This document shows, piece after piece, positions 6,510 to 10,333 of a DNA stretch of 10,333 nucleotides. The translations under genes and the position numbers were made by a program. Position 1 is the first letter of the stretch, and the number at the start of each line of letters is the position of its first letter. Where the stretch lies: NCBI GenBank assembly GCA_964642165.1, contig CAZXOC010000265.1, forward strand, positions 1 to 10,333. The letters are read 5' to 3'. Source of the stretch: CAYRVX01 sp964642165. Lineage in GTDB: Bacteria > Planctomycetota > Phycisphaerae > SM23-33. The notes beneath the pieces were generated by a model that saw nothing but the letters and a program-made list of their open reading frames with translations, made no database searches and was not told the origin of the DNA.

Positions 6510-6538
6510 TTGACAGACTCTCAAGGCGGCAGGATACT
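6510..6538 (+). promoter_or_regulatory. predicted sigma70-type promoter of the GH5 gene
   Basis: A perfect -35 TTGACA (6510-6515), a 17-nt spacer, and GATACT (6533-6538), which matches the -10 consensus at 4 of 6 positions. Transcription would start near 6545, giving a leader of about 58 nt before the ATG at 6603. Confidence 0.6.
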
Positions 6539-6602
6539 GACGCGGGACGCCCCGCGACGGTTCGGGGGGATCCAGACGGTGACCAGCCAACAGGAGCCGC
6601 AG

Positions 6603-7628
6603 ATGACTGCCGCCAACGGAGCCTCATTGCTGAGAATCGCCGGCGTGACTGCCTTTGCGCTTCTGGCTTTCGCGGGGCACGCCTGCGCGGCCAAGCCCGG
6701 TGCGCCAAGCCCGCCGGCAGGGAGCATTGTCGCACGGCACGGCCGGCTTCGCGTCGAGGGGAATCGCATCGTCGGCAAGAGCGGCAAGCCCGTCGCGCTG
6801 CACGGCATGTCGCTGTTCTGGAGCCAGTGGATGGGGCAGTATTACAACGCCGATGCCGTCAAGTGGCTGCGGGACGACTGGGGCTGCACCGTCGTGCGGG
6901 CGGCGATGGCCGTCGAGGCCGGGGGCTACCTGCGCGACCCCAAGCGCGAGAAGCAGAAGGTGATTGCGGTCGTCCAGGCCGCGATCGACCTGGGAATCTA
7001 CGTCATCGTCGACTGGCACGACCACAACGCGCACCGACACACGCGGGAGGCCAAGGCGTTCTTCGCCGAACTGGCCAAGGCCTACGGCAAGTGCCCCAAC
7101 GTGATCTACGAGACCTGGAATGAGCCGCTCAACAAGCACGACTGGAGCACGGTCATCAAGCCCTACCACGAGGCCGTCATCCCCGCCATCCGCGCGCACG
7201 ATCCCGACGGCCTGATCGTCTGCGGCACGCAGACGTGGTCGCAGGACGTGGACAAGGCTGCGCGCGATCCGTTGAAGTTCGCCAACGTGGCCTACGCGCT
7301 GCACTTCTACGCCGCCACCCACAAGCAATCCCTGCGGAACAAGGCCGCCGCCGCACTGAAAGGCGGCGTGGCGCTGATGGTCACGGAGTGGGGGACGAGC
7401 GAGGCCAGCGGCGGCGGCAAGCTGGACTACGAGGAAACCCGGAAGTGGCTCGCCTTCATGGACCGCCATCGCCTGAGCTGGTGCAACTGGTCCGTGGCGG
7501 ACAAGCGGGAGACCTCGGCGGCGTTGCAGCCGCGCGCCAGCGGCAAAGGGGGTTGGCCGGCGAGAAGCCTCAGCCGCTCCGGCACGCTGCTGCGAAAGGA
7601 GCTGCGCGCCAGGCGCCCCATCCGCTGA
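6603..7628 (+). CDS. secreted glycoside hydrolase family 5 (cellulase-like endo-beta-glycanase)
   Basis: A 341-residue protein. The ATG at 6603 follows AGGAG (6592-6596) at 6 nt. Residues 1-30 are a Sec-type signal peptide ending HACAA. The (beta/alpha)8 catalytic domain fills the rest: GMSLFWSQW (68-76), VVRAAMAVEAGGYL (97-110), VDWHDHN (136-142), ETWNEPL with acid/base E174, HFY with H234/Y236, and TEWGTSEASG with nucleophile E262, then WCNWSVADK (293-301). This motif order is that of GH5, most like the endoglucanase subfamily (GH5_2) by recall. All key residues are intact, so it should be active on beta-1,4-glucan or a related polymer. There is no carbohydrate-binding module or anchor, and the basic C-terminal tail ends soon after the barrel. 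It appears monocistronic, with its own promoter. Confidence 0.93.
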   Translation: MTAANGASLLRIAGVTAFALLAFAGHACAAKPGAPSPPAGSIVARHGRLRVEGNRIVGKSGKPVALHGMSLFWSQWMGQYYNADAVKWLRDDWGCTVVRAAMAVEAGGYLRDPKREKQKVIAVVQAAIDLGIYVIVDWHDHNAHRHTREAKAFFAELAKAYGKCPNVIYETWNEPLNKHDWSTVIKPYHEAVIPAIRAHDPDGLIVCGTQTWSQDVDKAARDPLKFANVAYALHFYAATHKQSLRNKAAAALKGGVALMVTEWGTSEASGGGKLDYEETRKWLAFMDRHRLSWCNWSVADKRETSAALQPRASGKGGWPARSLSRSGTLLRKELRARRPIR

Positions 7629-7709
7629 ACCGCCGTCGACCGGGGCGCGCTGCGCGCATCGCCGGCGCGTCGCGACCCAATCCGCCTTGGGGCCGAGGAC
7701 ACGTGGCGC

Positions 7710-7738
7710 TGGCCGAGGGCCGCCGGGGGGGCTACAAT
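7710..7738 (+). promoter_or_regulatory. predicted promoter of the ABC transporter operon
   Basis: TACAAT (7733-7738) matches the -10 consensus at 5 of 6 positions and stands out in very GC-rich sequence. The 17-nt spaced -35, TGGCCG (7710-7715), matches only 3 of 6. Transcription would begin near 7745, giving a leader of about 175 nt to the ATG at 7920, with no clear structure that I can identify. Confidence 0.45.
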
Positions 7739-7919
7739 CGGGCGTCTCGTGTCGGAGGGGCAGGCGAAGATGCGGGGTGCGCGGCCGGGAGAGGTCGGCG
7801 CGGCGCACCGCGGAGATCTGCTCTGCCCCCGGCACCGGCTCGTTCACCCGCACGGCCCGGCCTGGAGGCCGAGGGAACCGAATCGCCCGGGCCCGGCGCC
7901 CCTGCACAGGGAGGTGGCA

Positions 7920-8852
7920 ATGGTCGAGGAAGCGCCGAACGCAGCGCTGCGGCTGGAGAACGTGACCAAGTCGTTCGGCGATCTCCGGGCGGTGGACTCG
8001 CTGTCGCTTCGCGTGCCGGCCGGGAGCATCTACGGGTTCCTGGGCCCCAACGGGGCGGGCAAGACGACGACCATCCGGATGATCACCGACATCCTCCGCC
8101 CGGACCCGACGGGCGGGAGGATCGAGGTTCTCGGCTGCGCCCCGGGCGAGGCCAAGGGCCGCATCGGCTACATGCCCGAAGAGCGCGGGCTGTACCGGAA
8201 GATGACCGTGCGCCGGACGCTGCGGTACTTCGGGGGCATCAAGGGCGTCGAGGGGCGAACGCTGGCCGCCCGGGCCGACGAATGGCTCGGGCGGGTCGGC
8301 CTGGCGGATTGGGGCGAGCGGAAGGTCGAAGAGCTCTCCCGCGGCATGCACCAGAAGCTCCAGTTCGCCGTCACGTGCATCGCCGAGCCGGAGATGCTGA
8401 TCCTGGACGAGCCCTTCTCCGGCCTGGACCCGGTCAACCTCGACCTGCTCAAGACCGAGGTCCTCCGCATGCGCCAGGCCGGCGGGACCGTTCTGTTCTC
8501 CACCCACGTCATGCCCGAGGCCGAGAACCTCTGCGACTTCATCCTGCTGATCAACCGGGGCCGCTGCGTCCTGGACGGCACGCTGGAGGAAATCCGCTCG
8601 CACTGGCGTTCGAACACGGTGGCCGCCGAGCTGGAGGGCCCGACGGATTTCCTGGAATCCCTCCCGGGCGTGGAGACGGTGCGGCGCGACGGGCCGCACG
8701 TCGAGATCGACCTGGCCGAGGGGGCCGACGACCAGAAGCTGCTGCATGCGATGCTCGGCCGGACGCGCGTGCGGTCGTTCGAGATCAAAGTCCCGACGCT
8801 CCACGAGATCTTCGTTCGCCTGGTAGGGTCCGACGATGAAGAAGATTCTTAG
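7920..8852 (+). CDS. ABC transporter ATP-binding protein, NatA-like
   Basis: A 310-residue ATPase subunit of an ABC-2-type exporter. Motifs in order: Walker A GPNGAGKT (42-49), the MPEERGLY segment in the Q-loop region (85-92, where this group often has E rather than Q), signature LSRGMHQK (139-146), Walker B LILDEP (160-165), D-loop SGLD (167-170) and H-loop H195 in FSTHVM. The C-terminal ~80 residues resemble the accessory domain found in NatA-type ATPases (DUF4162). The ATG at 7920 is chosen because AGGGAGGT (7908-7915) is close upstream and homology begins at ALRLENVTKSFG; in-frame GTG 7749 and ATG 7770 would add 50-57 residues without domain character. The permease gene overlaps its last 17 nt, so translation is probably coupled. 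The exported substrate (Na+, a drug or other) cannot be told from sequence. Confidence 0.93.
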   Translation: MVEEAPNAALRLENVTKSFGDLRAVDSLSLRVPAGSIYGFLGPNGAGKTTTIRMITDILRPDPTGGRIEVLGCAPGEAKGRIGYMPEERGLYRKMTVRRTLRYFGGIKGVEGRTLAARADEWLGRVGLADWGERKVEELSRGMHQKLQFAVTCIAEPEMLILDEPFSGLDPVNLDLLKTEVLRMRQAGGTVLFSTHVMPEAENLCDFILLINRGRCVLDGTLEEIRSHWRSNTVAAELEGPTDFLESLPGVETVRRDGPHVEIDLAEGADDQKLLHAMLGRTRVRSFEIKVPTLHEIFVRLVGSDDEEDS

Positions 8853-10104
8853 GATCGCCCAGCGCGAATACGCCGAGACGGTCCGGACAAAGATGTTCTT
8901 CGTCGGCGTGCTGATCATGCCGGCGCTGATCGTGCTGTTGGCGCTCCTGGTCAGCCGGGACAAGGCCTCGGCCCGGCCGACGCGGACGATCGCCGTGCGC
9001 GACCGCACCGGCCAACTGTGGGGCGAGGTCGAGGCCGCCTTCGAGCGGCACAACAAGGCCTTCCCGCGGCGGAAGCTGGTCGCCCGGGGCGTGGCCGGGG
9101 AGGGCGCCGGGCCCGATTCGATCGACGCCGTCCAGGAGGCCCGCGTCCGCGAGGGGAAGGTGGACTACTACGTCGCCGTGGATGCCAACGTCGTCGCCGG
9201 CGACGGCGCGATGCGCGTCTACTCCCGTCGCACCGTCGCCATCGACATGGAGGATCTCTCGACCGTGCAGCGGCTGCTCAACCGGGCCATCTTCAACCGG
9301 CGCTGCGCCGAGAGGCAGTTCGACCCCAAGCTGCTGGCCGAGCTGCGCCGCCACGTGAAGCTCGAGCGCGTCCAGGTCGGCAAGCCCGGGGCCAAGAAAC
9401 GCCCCCAGAGCGAGCAGGAGAAGCTCGTGGGCATGATGACGCCGTTCTTCTTCATGTTCCTGATGTTCATGGGGATCTTCGGCATGGGCCAGCACATCAT
9501 GACGAGCCTGATCGAGGAGAAGTCTTCCCGCGTGATCGAGGTGATCCTCTCGGCCGTCAGCCCGCTCGAGCTCCTCGCGGGCAAGATCCTCGGCCTCGGC
9601 GCCATCGGCCTGACGGTGATCGCCCTGTGGCTGGTCACGGCCTACGCCGCGGCGCGGTGGCGGGGCGTCGAGATCGCCCTGCCCGCCACGGTGGCCGTCT
9701 ACCTGGTGATCTACTACGTGCTGGGGTACCTGATGTACAGCGCGATCCTGGCCGGGATCGGCTCGATCTGCAACACGATCAAAGAGACCCAGGCCCTCAT
9801 GATGCCGTTGACGCTGATGTTCATACTGCCCATGGTGGCGTGGTTCCACCTCGTCAAGAACCCCGAAGGCATGCTGCCGCGCGTGCTGTCGTTCATCCCG
9901 CCGATGACGCCGCTGGTGATGGCCTTGCGGCTGTCGGCCAACCCCGACACGTCCACGCTCGAGACGTGGGCAACCATCGTGGTCCTCGCGGCCTTCGTGC
10001 CGTGCGTGATCTGGGCCATGGCGAAGGTCTTCCGCACGGGCATCCTCCTGTACGGCAAGCGCCCCGGCCTGCGCGAAGTGCTTCGCTGGCTGCGCCAGAG
10101 CTGA
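8836..10104 (+). CDS. ABC-2-type permease, NatB-like
   Basis: A 422-residue membrane subunit, partner of the ATPase it overlaps (ATG 8836, inside the ATPase stop region). One membrane helix lies at about 20-40, then a large extracytoplasmic domain (about 42-195), then hydrophobic segments near 200-222, 250-272, 283-309, 319-340 and 378-398. The hallmark EEKSSRVIEVILSAVSP (227-243) with GKILG soon after is the conserved coupling region of NatB/ABC-2 permeases, and the length and topology are typical for the family. The short basic C-terminal tail is cytoplasmic. The ATPase plus one permease forms a complete exporter, presumably with a permease homodimer. No regulator or substrate gene is adjacent, so specificity is open. 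Confidence 0.92.
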   Translation: MKKILRIAQREYAETVRTKMFFVGVLIMPALIVLLALLVSRDKASARPTRTIAVRDRTGQLWGEVEAAFERHNKAFPRRKLVARGVAGEGAGPDSIDAVQEARVREGKVDYYVAVDANVVAGDGAMRVYSRRTVAIDMEDLSTVQRLLNRAIFNRRCAERQFDPKLLAELRRHVKLERVQVGKPGAKKRPQSEQEKLVGMMTPFFFMFLMFMGIFGMGQHIMTSLIEEKSSRVIEVILSAVSPLELLAGKILGLGAIGLTVIALWLVTAYAAARWRGVEIALPATVAVYLVIYYVLGYLMYSAILAGIGSICNTIKETQALMMPLTLMFILPMVAWFHLVKNPEGMLPRVLSFIPPMTPLVMALRLSANPDTSTLETWATIVVLAAFVPCVIWAMAKVFRTGILLYGKRPGLREVLRWLRQS

Positions 10105-10116
10105 CCGCCCCGCCCC

Positions 10117-10145
10117 GGCGGACGCTGGGTCCGAGTCGGTCCGCC
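10117..10145 (+). terminator. hairpin after the ABC transporter operon
   Basis: GGCGGAC (10117-10123) pairs perfectly with GTCCGCC (10139-10145) around a 15-nt loop, 12 nt after the permease stop. There is no T-run. It is a plausible operon end, weak as an intrinsic terminator. Confidence 0.35.
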
Positions 10146-10315
10146 TTCGCTGCGCTGCTCTGCCTGTCGGGCTACCTGCTCCTGGCCGAGCCGCGCTCGC
10201 CCCTCCTACGCTACCCGCCGCATCCGGGAGGCGTTCCGGGCCGGCCTCAGCCAGGTGGTGTCAGGAGCCGGCCACCCAACCAGTCTGGCCTCACCGCAGC
10301 CGTCCGCCGTGGGAC

Positions 10316-10332
10316 TCGGGTTCGATCCCCGG
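10316..10332 (+). other. tRNA T-arm-like sequence at the window edge
   Basis: TCGGG (10316-10320), loop TTCGATC (10321-10327) and CCCGG (10328-10332) form a five-pair stem (one T-G wobble) with a seven-base loop, exactly the shape and consensus of a tRNA or tmRNA T-arm. A GTCC...GGAC pairing just upstream (10302-10315) could mimic a variable arm. However, no acceptable D-arm or anticodon arm can be placed upstream, and the acceptor 3' strand would lie outside the window. No tRNA gene is called. Confidence 0.2.
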
Positions 10333-10333
10333 C

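Larger units (their letters stand above)
6057..6602. other. 546-bp divergent intergenic region
   Basis: This lies between the minus-strand oxidoreductase and the plus-strand GH5 gene. The first ~170 bp are GC-rich with no feature I can support, and I found no convincing minus-strand promoter. The middle (about 6225-6360) is a sharply AT-rich island with nested inverted repeats. The last part holds the predicted GH5 promoter at 6510-6538. Frames that run through the region are composition artefacts. Confidence 0.7.

Noticed and set aside
4359..7628. Very long + strand open frame (1089 codons) reading through to the GH5 gene
   Set aside because: The part before 6603 is antisense to two well-supported minus-strand genes and crosses the AT-rich intergenic island. 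The open frame is a by-product of high GC; the GH5 start at 6603 has a ribosome binding site and signal peptide.
6624..9056. 810-codon minus-strand frame opposite the GH5 and ABC genes
   Set aside because: Spans three confidently identified + strand genes and their gaps and has no recognisable domain.
10105..10333. tmRNA (ssrA) 3' end suggested by GGGAC...GGGTTCGATCCCC
   Set aside because: A one-piece tmRNA of usual length would start inside the permease gene, and no tRNA-like 5' end or tag-peptide frame is visible in the 229-bp tail.
1..10333. CRISPR array, toxin-antitoxin, restriction or phage defence genes
   Set aside because: No regularly spaced repeats and no recognisable defence-related domains in either strand; the only mobile-element trace is RAYT/REP-like.

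Overview
The window is high-GC, densely coded bacterial DNA, most consistent with a planctomycete or close relative (PVC group or a similar environmental lineage). This is an inference from gene content: two Gfo/Idh/MocA-type oxidoreductases with twin-arginine export signals, a secreted Asp-box sialidase-like protein, a DUF1028 protein, a secreted GH5 glycoside hydrolase, and REP-associated transposase debris. No rRNA or other taxonomic marker is present.

Layout, left to right. Positions 3-122 hold the last 39 codons of a REP-associated tyrosine transposase (RAYT), followed by REP-like sequence (133-178). Positions 220-2782 are a tight two-gene unit on the + strand: an exported sialidase/BNR-repeat protein and a Tat-exported oxidoreductase, 1 nt apart. 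Positions 2783-3451 hold no convincing gene; they carry a second REP-like hairpin and a short stretch that reads like another RAYT C-terminus. A predicted promoter (3452-3479) precedes a 52-residue, very lysine-rich protein with a TTG start (3575-3733), which is closed by a perfect 10-bp hairpin. Two minus-strand genes converge on it: a second Tat-exported oxidoreductase (6056-4698) and, 100 nt downstream of it, a secreted DUF1028 protein (4597-3860).

The 546-bp divergent gap 6057-6602 contains an AT-rich island with nested inverted repeats, unlike everything around it, and a good sigma70-type promoter (6510-6538) for the GH5 glycanase (6603-7628). After a second promoter-like site (7710-7738) comes an ABC exporter pair of NatA/NatB type (7920-8852 and 8836-10104, overlapping by 17 nt). 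The last 229 bp hold a hairpin and, at the very edge, a tRNA T-arm-like sequence that cannot be resolved here.

Functionally, the exported sialidase-like protein, the two exported oxidoreductases and the GH5 enzyme suggest handling of glycans or sugar derivatives outside the cytoplasm. The ABC exporter looks unrelated to that theme. No CRISPR array, phage module or recognisable defence system was seen. The most unusual items are the RAYT/REP-like debris around the first operon, the AT-rich inverted-repeat island, and the lysine-rich microprotein.
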